Assembly (NCBI GenBank): GCA_018389105.1
Contig: JACATO010000304.1
Location: 2,418,001-2,482,000, forward strand
Length of the DNA stretch: 64,000 bases
DNA from: Nautilus pompilius
Taxonomy: Eukaryota; Mollusca; Cephalopoda; Nautilida; Nautilidae
Direction: 5' to 3'
Both the position numbers and the translations under genes were made by a program. Below the pieces are notes generated by a model. That model searched no databases and had not been told where the DNA came from. It saw only the letters and a list, made by a program, of their open reading frames with translations. This document shows positions 49,300-60,523 of the stretch, one piece after another. Position 1 is the stretch's first letter. Each line of letters opens with the position of its first letter.

Positions 49300-51400
49300 C
49301 ATCTTTTTTTATCCCTTCAAAGCAGTTTCCTTTTCACCACATCAAAGGATCTTCATGCTCAAGTATTAGGGCAAGTTAAGATATTCCTTTGTTTCTTCCT
49401 ATATAACAGAAATGTGCTTTCTCTTTTTGTTTCTGTTATAGTTCTTGAAGATCTGCCATTTCCATTCCTATAGAAGAAATGGTATCCTTTTTCTTTTCCT
49501 TTTGCTATTTCTTCATAGCAGTCCAAAGTCCAGGAAGTGTCACTATTAATTCAAGAGATGAAATTTGTGCTATGACTGGATCATCAAGACTTGTATCAGA
49601 GTCTATGATTGCATTTCTCCTGGAGCTTTGCCTAATCTCTTTATCTTTCATTTAAAACAATTTTTCTATCAACCAGTGCCTTATTGCCTATATTAATGTC
49701 TGAACTTCAGTCTGAAACGAGGGTCTAAGCATGTGGAAATAGTGAGTTTCTTATTTTCCAAATGCATGTAAATGTTATTTAGTTATTTTCAGCTGATACC
49801 CATTTGTCAAGATTCCTTCAAAAGTAGTATAAGTGGTAGCTTTGTCTAGGAAGGGTTTTATAGTGATCTCTTCAAAGGGCTTTAAAAATCAAGCAAGTTT
49901 TCAGCTAGGTCCCATTGATACAAAGTTAGATTTGGAATACAGTTGACCCCCGCATAATCGCGGTTCGGCATTCGCAGCCCCAGTTATTCGCGGAATTTTC
50001 CTTAGAACCTAAGTAATAATTGTTCGTTGAAACCCCCGCATATTCGCGAAATTGCAAATATCTTCTGTGATTTTTATGGCTTTTTTCGTGGCAATATATA
50101 TTTTTCACACTTTTTAACGCTAAATTATTAATAACAATATAATTTACTAATTTTGTAATATAAATACTAACGTAAATTCAGCAAAATATCAGTATAAAAT
50201 AAATGCTATTGGCTGGAGGTTTGAAAGTAGCCAATCCAAGAGCGTTCATTTCTCCTCGCTGCTGATTGGCTGCTGCCCACGAGGCGGTGTCTCAGGCAGA
50301 TGCAGCCCAGCATCATCCCAGTTTACCACGTGTAGCTATCTCGGGTGCTTCTCTGAATGTTGTTTTTTATTAAATTATTATTATATATTTTTTATTATAT
50401 TTTATGTTATCTTTTGACATTTATAGGCATTTTTATGGACCACGTCCAATATTCGCGGATTTTCACTCTTCATGGGTGCTCTAGGAACGTAACCCCCGCG
50501 AATACCGGGAACAACTGTATTATGGCCTACTGCATATGCCAGGGTTGGGTGTCTTTGTTCAGTATTATGTTTTAGCATGCAATATGAACTATTCCATCTG
50601 GTGGATTTGTGGATCTTCAGTTGTTTTTTGAAGATCACTTAGCTTTAGTGAAAAGCAGGAGAATGATGGAAATGACCAACTATTTCTTGCTTAGTATGAA
50701 AAATATCCTTTACTGCTCACTAAATATGGTATCATTAATGCATAGTTGTAAAGTATGGTAATCCAGTTTTAATAAGTCCAGCAACCATGTTAGTTAGCTT
50801 CAACTTTCTTCAGACCAAATAAAATCTGTTCGCTCATGTTGTCAGCTGTATCTGGTTTTGGCTCCATGCCTCTCAAAATCAGATGTTGGCCAATAACCTG
50901 GTCATACTAAGAAATGGTGTTCCAGCAATAGTAGCTGTTCAAATGTTTGTCATGAATGTTATGCTTGCTTTTTCCTCATGTAGTATCTTTTTGGAGTTTT
51001 TGGAAAACATCTATATTTGGTATCACTGTCTGATTAAAAAAATTTATGATGTGGTAAGTGATTGAACAGCTTTATAAATGGAAAGAATTAGCAGAGAGAG
51101 TAAGGTTGTAAGTCAGCAGTAATCACCTATTCTTTGGTATATGGCTGCAGCTTGACAATATCTGCTTTTACAACTTTTTCTTGTTAAGGGATTCCTCCAC
51201 AGTCATCTGTTTAATATAACCTTTCTGCTGAAGTATATTTTGCATTGTATTTGGTGGCATATTTCTCCTTTTGAATAATTTATCATATTGATAGTTGTAA
51301 AAATCTCAGCATTTGTTCTGAGCTTTTGAAAACATTTTTTACTTTAAGATTTTTATGTCTGAGCATTTATCTCTTATGGACAATATGTCAGTGGTCAGTC
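49300..51400 (-). pseudogene. hAT transposase remnant
   Basis: On the minus strand KSTRWNSSYCMLKHNTEQR (about 50.57-50.62 kb) matches the STRWNST..ML block of hAT transposases. After the MITE the reading continues with LYQWDLAENLL and, further on, STCLDPRFRLKF (about 49.71-49.74 kb), matching the LDPRFK block. Upstream (50.6-51.4 kb) the reading is weaker, with pieces such as ADNMSEQILFGLKKVEAN. Stops and frameshifts are common. hAT enzymes cut and paste DNA using an RNase H-like fold; this one is inactive. The C-terminal dimerisation part was not identified. Confidence 0.75.
49940..50517 (-). mobile_element. Tigger-type MITE, copy 2 (578 bp)
   Basis: The ends CAGTTGACCCCCGC and GGGAACAACTG are flanked by TA on both sides. 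It is the inverse-orientation counterpart of 19,408-20,009, with the same three CCAAT-type motifs in the middle. It interrupts the hAT transposase just after the STRWNSS block. It still holds several CpG sites (TTCGCGG, CCGCG), suggesting a rather recent insertion. Confidence 0.9.
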
Positions 51401-52304
51401 AGCCTGCTACATTTCTAATTCCTAATTCCTCAGCTAAACAGAATCTTAAAAAACTGACCAGTCCATTAAAAAACAACAACCAACCACACTATAGATTCTA
51501 TGACACCCATGATTAATTAAGTATTGTAACAAAGCCAGCTACTGTTATCAACTCCAGCTACAGTAAAAACAATAATGCTTACCCTTCCCAGGCAGGAGCC
51601 ATTTTGTTCTTATCAAAGTACACTCCCTACAATTATCCCTTATACTGCATATGGTACCTGTGTTAGATATTGTTAACTATGAGAGAAACAGGATCACAAC
51701 TGTGGCTTGTTAATATTATTAAGAAAGAATAATCAGGCAAAAAAAAAATGGAGATATGATGAAAATCAGACTTCAATGTTAAGCTGATTGCTTATATTGG
51801 AATATAAAAACATGCATAATTCATAATTTAAAGGTGTTTTAGATCTGTAAAAAAATAATTGCTGATATATAACTTCAGATACTGAAAAATAATATTCTAA
51901 TAAAGCAGCACAATAAAAGGAACTCTGCTATGATCATCCTTAATTTAAAACAGCTTTTAAATAATTTTCAGAGTCTCTATTTCTATTTGTATTTCTTCTT
52001 TCATCAAAGCAACAATATATTGCAATGTATCACAATTTCTTAAATTTTTGTAAATTAAGCTATTACTCAGGGTGTTTTTTTACTCTAATTTTCTTTTGAA
52101 AATACATTTTTATTGTTAAGATTTTGGGCAATTGAATAAAATTTGGCAAGTGTCCCATTGGGAAACTGGGCAACTTTTTAAAACTTATTTATTTTCTGGC
52201 TTCCCAATAGGAGAGGAGGCCCAAAGTTATGATATGAATTTTATTAATTGACTGACTATTCGTTAGTCATCCATTTTGATAATTGAAGCACCCCTAATTT
52301 TTCA

Positions 52305-54065
52305 TCCAGATAATTAACACCATTGTTGTTATTTAGCCTGAAAATTTTATGTATGATTGCTTAGTGTGTGTATTTGTTTGCTGTTTTATATATAAGAATG
52401 GTTAGTAGTTCTTATGATAAATAATTTCTTCATTTTGTGATTTTTATTACTGAAACAAAATTCTCGTTAAATTTTAAAGAAGTTATGGCATCTGAATGCT
52501 TTCTGTACATAGTCAAAGGATACAGTAAAACTAAATTTTCTTTGTAAATGTCAGCATTATAGTAATTTTTTTTATTGTAGTTGAGTATTTTGGTTAGTTT
52601 ATTTGTAATCTTGCAGCTACCAGTTTATACACTTCAGAGTTGTGTTCCCTATTAGGAGCACTATCTGGACAGAGAAAGATGGATGTAACAACAGAAACCA
52701 TGGCCAGCACAGGGCCTGGCATACTCCAGCTTCAACTATCCTGATGAAATTCCCTACTAGAACTCTTCATATTTAATTGTGAGAGGAAACCAGAGTGGCT
52801 GGTGATGAGTGGTCTACCACTGGAGTTAGGTTTTACAATCATTATTTCTTTAATTTACAATTTAAAGTCTGCAATTTATGTTGAATACAATTTTTAAACT
52901 AGGGAAATATATCTTGGTGATGATTAAAAGATCTGATATTAAAAGATGCTCTTCAATATTTGAAACCATACATCTTACTATGGCTGCACAGCTAAGACAT
53001 TTAATTAGCAATAAGCATTTGTTTACCTTTTCATTTTTGTAATTTTAAAATCATATTTGTTATAACCACAATACTGAAATATTAGCCTGAAAACAAGTAT
53101 TGGAAATAAAATCTTATTGACTGATTACTGAAATATAATCCTTTATACTACTATTTGTTGGAATCTTGAAAATCCTTATCTTTGTGGATCCCTTTTGCTT
53201 AATATTACTTAGTTAAAATTGGACTTGTAATAGCATTAAACTAGATTGCTAGTCAGAATAGTTGCTTGTGTATGGTGTCTATTTATTTAACTTTTTCACT
53301 GTTTAATTTGTAAAAAGAAAGCAATTTAAAAATTACGACATAATTTTGACCCTTTGTGTACCACATCAGTTTTTACCTTATTATACAACATGGTGTACTA
53401 AAATCATAGCATTTTGTTGAACTGGCTGTATATTTGTCACTGCACTTGTAATGCAAAATATGGGGTTGAGGAAAGTTATATTAATGAGGAAGGTACTATG
53501 CTTCATAGCTCCTATGACTCAGAGATAATACAGATTTAAAGGGTAAACAACCCAGAAATTCAGGCTGCTCTTAGCTGTCCTTTCTTTAGTGCTTTGTGTT
53601 TGGCTCTTTTCTTTTTTTTTTTAATTATAACAGAAAACACGAAGAAAAAAACCAACCCAAAAATGTGCAAATAACAGTAAATGAAGACCTATCTGAGCAG
53701 AAATTGAACTTTTAAAAATTTAAATAAAATCTAGTGTTATTCAAAATCTGCAATTTAAAACATCTGAAGTACAAGAGAGGGAGGGGATATGGGGAGGAGA
53801 ATGGAAAAAAAAAATTATAATGGCAGGATGGTTTCTGACTATTTTAGTTAGGTTTAAGGTATCTGATGAATAAGGTTTTAATTTGAAATCTAAATACCAC
53901 TTAGCTAAAATCTTGATGTTATTCATACTGAACCTGTGTCCAGTCTTTTTCTTTGAACCTAAAAAAAAAAAAAATTAATTTAAATTTCGATACTATAGTA
54001 ACAAAAATTGATAATTTTTTTAAAATGAAAACTTATGGTCTGAAAGGATTTTAGCCAAAATTAGT
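52305..54065. other. AT-rich non-coding stretch
   Basis: No gene is supported. A segment at 52,616-52,800 follows a T-rich tract and CTTGCAG and is open for about 53 codons in one frame, but it matches no family known to me and lacks a clear donor. Confidence 0.5.
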
Positions 54066-54069
54066 TTAC

Positions 54070-55085
54070 ATTGAGACTGCAAGCCGGCTACCCAATCCTA
54101 CTCCCTCTCTCTCTGGAGGGAGGGGGAGGAAGGATTGTCCCAATGCTCTGACCAGTAGAAAGGTGTTTTCTCACTCAGAAACTTGGAGTCGAAAGAATTT
54201 AGTTAAACAAAAGCATATATTTATCTTATTTACTTGTAGCTCCTTTCCTCACAGCATGCATACCTGAAAATATAAGCTTTGTCGATGTAGCGCTCATGAG
54301 AAGTTACTTATTTTAAAATCGTCCATTAGTGAGGGTGGCTGGAGGCCGATCTTCCGCACGTGTGGTCGGTCATCAGGGGGGACAGCGAGTTCACTTCACT
54401 TCAGCAGTTGGCAAAGCGAGCAGCCAAACGGAATGGTGGACCACTACAGTCAGTAACTTACACCAGGCATCATCACCAACAACCCCAGAAAAACTGTAGA
54501 TAGAAGCCATAAAAGAAACAATCAGTTCACCCCCCCTAACACCGGCCCTTTTACCCCTTCAGTAAGCCCCAACTTTTCAACTAAATATTCGCATGTACTC
54601 GTTGCTCGCTTCAATAATGGGATGGCCAACACACACACACCACACACACACAATGAACTTCAGCATCGCACATCCGCTGGACCACACGATCTCCGGATTG
54701 GTCCTCTTCCTATCGATTGAGGGAGCCCCGCCTAACCTGCGAGATAAAAAACACTGCAGTGACAACCCTTACCCCCCTTCCTTTCCCCACAAATTTACAT
54801 AATTTTTACCATCTATAAACTTTACGAAATAAAAAAACGCATCAGCTTTAATAAGGTTCTACAATTCAAAAACAAGAGAAAAAAAAAATTGCTGACAAAC
54901 CGAGCTTCAAATAAAAAACAGCCAACTGGTGGGGGGGGGCGGCAAACCCTCCCCCCCCCTGACGGGCAGACACCGCTTCACCATCCACTCTTCACGAGCC
55001 AGCAGCATTCCTTCGAAGCCTCGTTAATTTCTACAAAAAAAGGCTAGAAAAGGGTTGGTTCCCCACCTGGCCAAAATAAGCGACT
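54070..55085. promoter_or_regulatory. CpG-rich block, possible promoter island
   Basis: By hand count there are 33 CpG dinucleotides in this 1.0 kb, against very few in equal lengths on either side. The base content is only moderately GC. It contains CCGCACGTG near 54.36 kb, a CA-rich run near 54.63 kb, and G and C runs at 54.93-54.96 kb. Retained CpG suggests unmethylated DNA, as at vertebrate promoters. Alternatives are a young CpG-rich insertion, such as a solo terminal repeat, or an older TE fragment. No TATA box or start site could be fixed. Confidence 0.5.
54264..54297 (-). CDS. Candidate first coding exon leaving the CpG block
   Basis: On the minus strand an ATG at 54,295-54,297 opens 11 codons (MSATSTKLIFS) that run straight into CAG|GTATGC, a reasonable splice donor. 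The CpG-rich block lies directly upstream. No family is recognised from so few residues, and no second exon was found. This is a suggestion from position and splice signal only; chance is a serious alternative. Confidence 0.2.
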
Positions 55086-55089
55086 AACT

Positions 55090-58000
55090 CAAAATTTACA
55101 TTATTTATTATGTAGTACTATTTACATACATTATATATAAAATGTATATATATATTGACTTTAAAAAAAAAGAAATAGTAATGCACAGCCTTTTGCCAGC
55201 TACATTAACTTATCCGAGATCAACATTCTCAAAGCTTAATCCTCACATAGGCAGACAGTATGTTATTTGCTTATAGATAAGCTCGAGGGCTTTTCCAATG
55301 TAACAATAATAACAGCTCATGCATGCATTTCAAAAAATAAACAGAGCTTTTTATACTGTGGATTGTTCTTTAATTTTGGACAACTGTTCCTTTTTAGCAT
55401 TAGAATTAAAGCATACCCTTAGAGAAAATTATGTAAATAGTTTAGAAGTATTATTATTTTTTTAATGTAATTTTTGAACACCTTAAAAAAGGTACAGTTA
55501 GATAAATAGCTTGTTTAGATATTGTATGCATCATAGGTGCTTGATAAAGAAGTTTATTTGTTTGGATCTCTTATTGATTTTTTTTTTTCTTTTACACCAA
55601 CTTGCATTTAAAAATCAAAGATTCATTGTCAGTTACTGCAAAAATCATCAGATGATAGCTCAGTAATACATTTTATTAAACTAAGAATGATGGTCCTGTC
55701 AAATTTTAGCTAGCGGAGGATGAAAAAATTCAAATGATTAAAATGTATGAAATCTTTATGGTTGATGTGCAAGATTTTAACATAACAAATTACACAATAC
55801 TGGCATAATTGTATTACATTATTACAGGGCTAAGATTGATCACAAATTTCTAAACTTACGCATGTACTTCAGTGATGATTGACTTGTAACCACATAAATT
55901 GGTTCTGCATGATTTTAGATGATTCCAAAATTTGCCAGGAAATATTGTTCTATTGCTTACAAAATTTGAACAGTGAATAAAGATCATTAGACATACTAGA
56001 CTTAGCTGTGTTAAATTTGCATGGTCCGTGGTTCATGAGCAAATTTGCTATTAGTAGACCAGTGAGTTATAATATTTAAAGCTGATCTGACCAATATATT
56101 AAAATTGTTTATTTTGGGCCAAAGCTTAGCACTTGGTGCATTCAGATTGTTGGTGTCTTATGTTATGATGTAATATGCTGGGCTTTATTTTAGTAATTAT
56201 ATTTCAGATTGTGGTTGGCCACATTTATTATTCTGTCTACTCAAGCAAGCTTATTGGCATTAGGTTTTAACTACATCTTTAGTTTTTGTTGTTGTTGTTG
56301 CCCATGACAATCTCAAATTTGTTTCGTAGTATAGCTATGTATATATTTAATTCTTTTTCTGGGATAGTTTAGTTTGCAAATTGCAAATCCTAACTCTTGT
56401 GAAATCTATCTCTTACTCATGTCCAGTCACAAGAAATAACTTGGGAATCTCATATAATTACTGTTTTAATACTGCTTGTGATTGACTGACTCATTTAAAG
56501 TCTAGTCAAATAACACCACATTTACATTTAATTGTTTTCACTATTTTTTGGTACAAATTTGAAGAGTGAAATAATGTTTTTCACACCCAATTTAAGAGTA
56601 TTTAATAGAAAAGAAATTGTTCAACAAGACCTGTACTTTATCCCTACCTATATCACCACAGGCAATCTTATTTAAAATAAAAAGAAGAATATATTTAATT
56701 TTCATGAATAAAATGTAAAGATACAAATATGTGCATGTGTACACATTAGGAAACCATTTGCCTGAGTGGTTCTTTCTCTTGTAGGCTTTGGTAACATTGC
56801 TGGATTTTAACATTACGTACTTGATGATAATTAAAATTAAAATTATTATTCACTTTTCAATAAGGTCAAAATTTTCTTTGTGTCTGGATCATGATTTTCA
56901 TAATTTTTACCACAAAGTTACACTTATTTATGTTATAAAAAATCAGTGAATTATTCTCTCAAATCCATTGTTTAATTAATATGGATGAAGAACAAATTGT
57001 TTTAAAAAAACTAGAAAATATCACATTTTCAAGTTGTTTGTACCTGCAAATATCTAAGAACAAATCATATTTGGTTAAATTTTTGGGGGAGTTCTCAGGT
57101 GCTGATTAAACAATTTTTAAAACTACTCTCACTTAGTGCTTGTATGGCACTTAGTCACATGTTCATATTCTGGTTGAAGAGGACCTGCATATTGATCTAA
57201 GCTCTCCATAAATAAAAAATTTTTATATTAGTAGAAGCTAAGTAAATGACTATAAAATGAGTGTGCAAAATTGCAATGATACCAATCTAAAAATGATTAT
57301 AGAGAAATCAACATTGGCAGAAAAAGTTTTATTGGTGTGTGACCACCATTGACTCTAATATGAGCTTGTAACTCTTGGGTGACTTAAATGAGGTCTCTCC
57401 ATGAACTAGACAATCCAACATTACTTTGTTAGTGCCCTAGAAATGATGCAACAATGAACTTTCTACTGAGAAGAAACAGCAGTCTGTGTCATTCTTCCTT
57501 GAATCATATCTGTAGCTTGAGCCACTTCATTTGATGTTAAATAGTATCTAGACATTTCTAAACTACCTTGCACCACATGGGTGAAATAAATGATTTGCTC
57601 ATGGTTTCCCAAAGTTGCTCAGTTCCAGAGAAGATTACTCTAATATTACATGCTGTACATGCAACATATTTGGGTTTGTTTCTTCAATATGAAAGTATTT
57701 TTCAACCATAATATGAACACCTGTGATCATCCTACAAGGAATGAAACTTGGAAATGTTTGATGCTTATTATTTTTGTGGGTATAGAAGCAAACTTAAGAA
57801 TGGTCATTATTATACTCTACAATTGCATAGTATGAAAAAAAAAACACCATCTTTTTATATTCATATTGTCACAGATAGTATAATGCGGTACAAAGCCATT
57901 TGAAATAATTTCTGTCAGAGATAGAATATTTAAAAATGGAGATTTACTAATTTATTGTTCCTATAATTTTGGAGATATTGCCTTGCATACATTAAAAAAT

Positions 58001-58144
58001 AAACTGGGAATTTTATACAACTACATTACTTTCTTTGGAGGTCACTGTCAGGTTAGACAGATTTAAGATCAAATATTTTTACTAATCACATAGATAAAAC
58101 TTTGTGCCAAATATCAACAAAATTGGAGACTCTCCCACCTGGTA
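55090..58144. other. AT-rich non-coding stretch
   Basis: No gene is supported. A segment at 56,410-56,580 recurs at 61,435-61,600. The region 57.3-57.75 kb has a mixed composition like old transposon coding sequence, but no family can be named. Confidence 0.5.
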
Positions 58145-58451
58145 ACACTGGTCAACAAAATTAAATGTATTATACTCATTATGAATGCAAACCAACTTTT
58201 TTAGACTAATTTTTCATGCTGATTTCAAAATTTCACTCCATTTGTATGCAGCACGATGTATCAGTTTTTCAGTATATACATGCAAATATTTACATATTTG
58301 TATATATGAAATCATTAACATAATAAATAAGGACATATTATTTTTAGAAAGTAAATGTGTTTATTGAGTTAAAAATCATCACTATCATTCTACAAAGAGT
58401 GAATACACAAAAAATTGGTCAGACAAAACAGACAAAGTTAGAACAACAGAG

Positions 58452-60113
58452 TTAGAAACATTGTGATTTGGATTTCCTGCGGTGTTCCTGATCTGGTTGA
58501 TCACGGTAAAGTGTCCACCAGTAGTCAGCCAGCATACTGTCATTCCAGAAGCCTTGGTACCGTTTCTCCATAGCGCTAATGTCCTGGTGAAATCTTTCAC
58601 CATGTTCATCAGACACTGCTCCAAGGTTATCTGCGAAGAAATCCAGATGGGAGTCCAAGAAGCGAACTTTCAGTGACATGCGACAACCCATTGCTGAGTA
58701 ACATTTCAGAAGATTCTTGATGCCATCCTTGTAATCCATTGCCTTCTTGTTGCCCAAGAAATTCTCACAGATCCAATTGAAAGCATTCCAGGCAGGCAGT
58801 TCCAGTTCATCCAGTGTTGTCTTGAAGTTGACATCTTTGAGTACTTCTCTAATTTGGGGTCCGACAAAGATACCCTCTTTCAACTTCGCCTGTGTAATTT
58901 TGGGAAACTTTTCTACAATATACTCAAACCCTCTGGCATTTCTCTTCCCTAGTGTCTTTACAAACTGTTTCATCATTCCAGGCTTTATGTGCAAAGGAGG
59001 CAATAAGACATTACATGGATCTACAAGAGGTGTATTCTTGACACTAGACAATCCTGGTTGGTATGATGTTCTTGTCTGCCAGTTTGATTCCAAATAATGT
59101 CTGTCAGTTGCCCGACTATTCCATAGACACAAGAAACAACAGTATTTTGTGAAACCTGACTGCATTTCCATTAACATTCCATTGACTTTTAAATCTCCAC
59201 ATATTTTCCATGAGTATCTTTCATAGGCAATGGTATGAAGTAAAAGTTCCATATTCTCATATGATTCGTGAAGATGAACGGAGTGTGCAATAGGAATGGA
59301 GGGCTTCAAATTACCATTATGGAGAAGTACAGCTTTTAAACTTCGTTTTGAAGAGTCAATAAACAAACGCCACTCTGCAGGATCATGATTTTGTGATAAA
59401 CATTCAAAAAATCCATTGATGTTACTGCAAAAGCAAAGCAGGCTTTCAACAGAAAAACACGTTTGTAGAACCACATTTCTCTGCCAAAAATAAGTTATAC
59501 GAACACCGTGCTCTAGCAGATATTTCTCCTTCAGTCTTGATGCCAACAGTTCTGCTTTATCTTTTGAGAGGGATAGGTCTCTGACAAGGTCATTCAGTTC
59601 AGCTTGGGAAAATTTCTGAGGTTCAAAGCTATCATCATCAACCACGTAATCTTCAGCAGCACTATCATGACAGTCAGCATCATCATCTGATGTTTCAATA
59701 CCATCATCTGGTGGAACTGGAATTGGCAGACTTCCATTGTGAGGCACAGGTCTCATTGCAGAATCCAAATTGGGATACACAATTTTGTGTTTATCCTTCA
59801 TAGAAAATCCTGTGACATTTACTTTGCAAAAATAACAGTCATTAAAATGGTCTTTCGGCTCCCTCCATATCATTGGAATGGCAAAAGGCATGGACTTCTT
59901 CCTCTTATTGAACCAGTCACGTAAGCCATTTGAGCAAGCTGAGCAGATAAAATGTGGTGCCCATAACTTGTCCTGATCTCCAAGAGGACAGTCAAAGTAT
60001 AGCTTATAAATCATCTTGATCTCTGGTGTTATTGTACGTTTTTGAGCTTTCACAATAAATTGTCCACAGACACAACAAAACGCATCAGGAGGATTTCTAC
60101 ACTGTCTTGACAT
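58452..60113 (-). CDS. Putative transposase, 553 aa, RNase H-like (unassigned family)
   Basis: The start is set at ATG 60,111-60,113 (MSRQCRNPPD) because CTTGTTTTACAG, a good splice acceptor, lies just upstream; the 34 earlier codons are then intron or leader. Residues 13-16 (CCVC) and 57-60 (CSAC) form a possible zinc site, with another CxxC at 93-96. Residues 130-165 are rich in Asp and Glu. A plausible catalytic set is D253 (LFIDSSKRSLKAVLL), D307 (ICGDLKVNG, followed by CCFLC at 325-329 and H339) and E503 or E506 (SDEHGERFHQD). Residues 371-390 (LPPLHIKPGMMKQFVKTLGK) and the tail (DYWWTLYRD, then basic KSKSQCF) are, from memory, typical of a group of uncharacterised proteins repeated in many arthropod and other invertebrate genomes. 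The frame is unbroken. The catalytic assignment is inference. Confidence 0.75.
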   Translation of the reverse strand: MSRQCRNPPDAFCCVCGQFIVKAQKRTITPEIKMIYKLYFDCPLGDQDKLWAPHFICSACSNGLRDWFNKRKKSMPFAIPMIWREPKDHFNDCYFCKVNVTGFSMKDKHKIVYPNLDSAMRPVPHNGSLPIPVPPDDGIETSDDDADCHDSAAEDYVVDDDSFEPQKFSQAELNDLVRDLSLSKDKAELLASRLKEKYLLEHGVRITYFWQRNVVLQTCFSVESLLCFCSNINGFFECLSQNHDPAEWRLFIDSSKRSLKAVLLHNGNLKPSIPIAHSVHLHESYENMELLLHTIAYERYSWKICGDLKVNGMLMEMQSGFTKYCCFLCLWNSRATDRHYLESNWQTRTSYQPGLSSVKNTPLVDPCNVLLPPLHIKPGMMKQFVKTLGKRNARGFEYIVEKFPKITQAKLKEGIFVGPQIREVLKDVNFKTTLDELELPAWNAFNWICENFLGNKKAMDYKDGIKNLLKCYSAMGCRMSLKVRFLDSHLDFFADNLGAVSDEHGERFHQDISAMEKRYQGFWNDSMLADYWWTLYRDQPDQEHRRKSKSQCF

Positions 60114-60170
60114 TGCTAACACTGTAAAACAAGTAAGGAAATAGATACAAACGGTTATACTTATATTGAA

Positions 60171-60290
60171 TTTGAGATGATGAAATATTTCATCAGACCA
60201 ATTATGACTGGACAATTTGAGATGTTGAAATACCTATTTCATCAGACAAAACTTGATTGGTTAATTTAAGATGATGAAATATTGCATCTG
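60171..60290. repeat. Three tandem units of about 46 bp with a palindromic core
   Basis: The units begin TTTGAGATGATGAAATATTT, TTTGAGATGTTGAAATACCT and TTTAAGATGATGAAATATTG (about 60,171, 60,217 and 60,264). Unit 1 contains the palindrome GATGAAATATTTCATC, and unit 2 a near copy ending ATTTCATCAGAC. They lie between the gene and the right end of the element, where transposase-binding or promoter sequences would be expected. Confidence 0.75.
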
Positions 60291-60523
60291 AACTGTGCAG
60301 CAATGAATAATGTAGTTTATTTTAACGGTATGTAAATGAAATACATGCATACAAGTCATTAATTGGAATATCTATATAATACATGAGCTAAAACCAAAAA
60401 AACTTTCTCATCTTGAAAACTGTATGTGATGTCAAAACTAATTGTATATTTGAAATCAGCATTAAAAACCACACTAAGTACACCTTGACATATGCTCGAT
60501 GAAAAATACTTGTTGACCAGTGT

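Larger units (their letters stand above)
48430..52300 (-). mobile_element. hAT element, transposase-bearing copy 3
   Basis: The outer parts match copies 1 and 2 in inverse orientation. At 48.46-49.3 kb these are GTTATTAGGCTTCATAAC, the AACATCAACTTTTTACTAG stretch and TTGAGGAAGTTTCTTGTTGG. At 51.8-52.3 kb they are the ACTCAGGGTGTTTTTTTAC stretch and an end reading, inversely, ATTAGGGGTGCTTCAATTAT. The middle carries the transposase remnant that the other copies lack. A Tigger-type MITE is inserted at 49,940. The left terminal repeat is not recognisable. Confidence 0.75.
58145..60523 (-). mobile_element. DNA transposon with intact gene, family unassigned (2.38 kb)
   Basis: Perfect 14-bp inverted ends ACACTGGTCAACAA (58,145-58,158 and 60,510-60,523) bracket one long gene on the minus strand. 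A polyadenylation signal AATAAA lies at 58,360-58,365, about 90 bp after the stop. Three direct repeats precede the gene at 60.17-60.29 kb. The CACTG start recalls the CACTA/Mirage/Chapaev group; with CACTG as the end, the flanks are TAA and TAT, so a 3-bp duplication is possible but not certain. The open gene suggests recent activity. Confidence 0.8.

Noticed and set aside
52616-52800. Possible plus-strand exon after CTTGCAG
   Set aside because: Open for about 53 codons, but no donor of quality and no similarity to a known domain.
54577-54802. Short overlapping frames on both strands in the CpG block
   Set aside because: They include a CA/TG repeat and have no domain or splice support.
58747-59097. 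116-codon plus-strand frame
   Set aside because: Antisense shadow of the 553-aa transposase gene.
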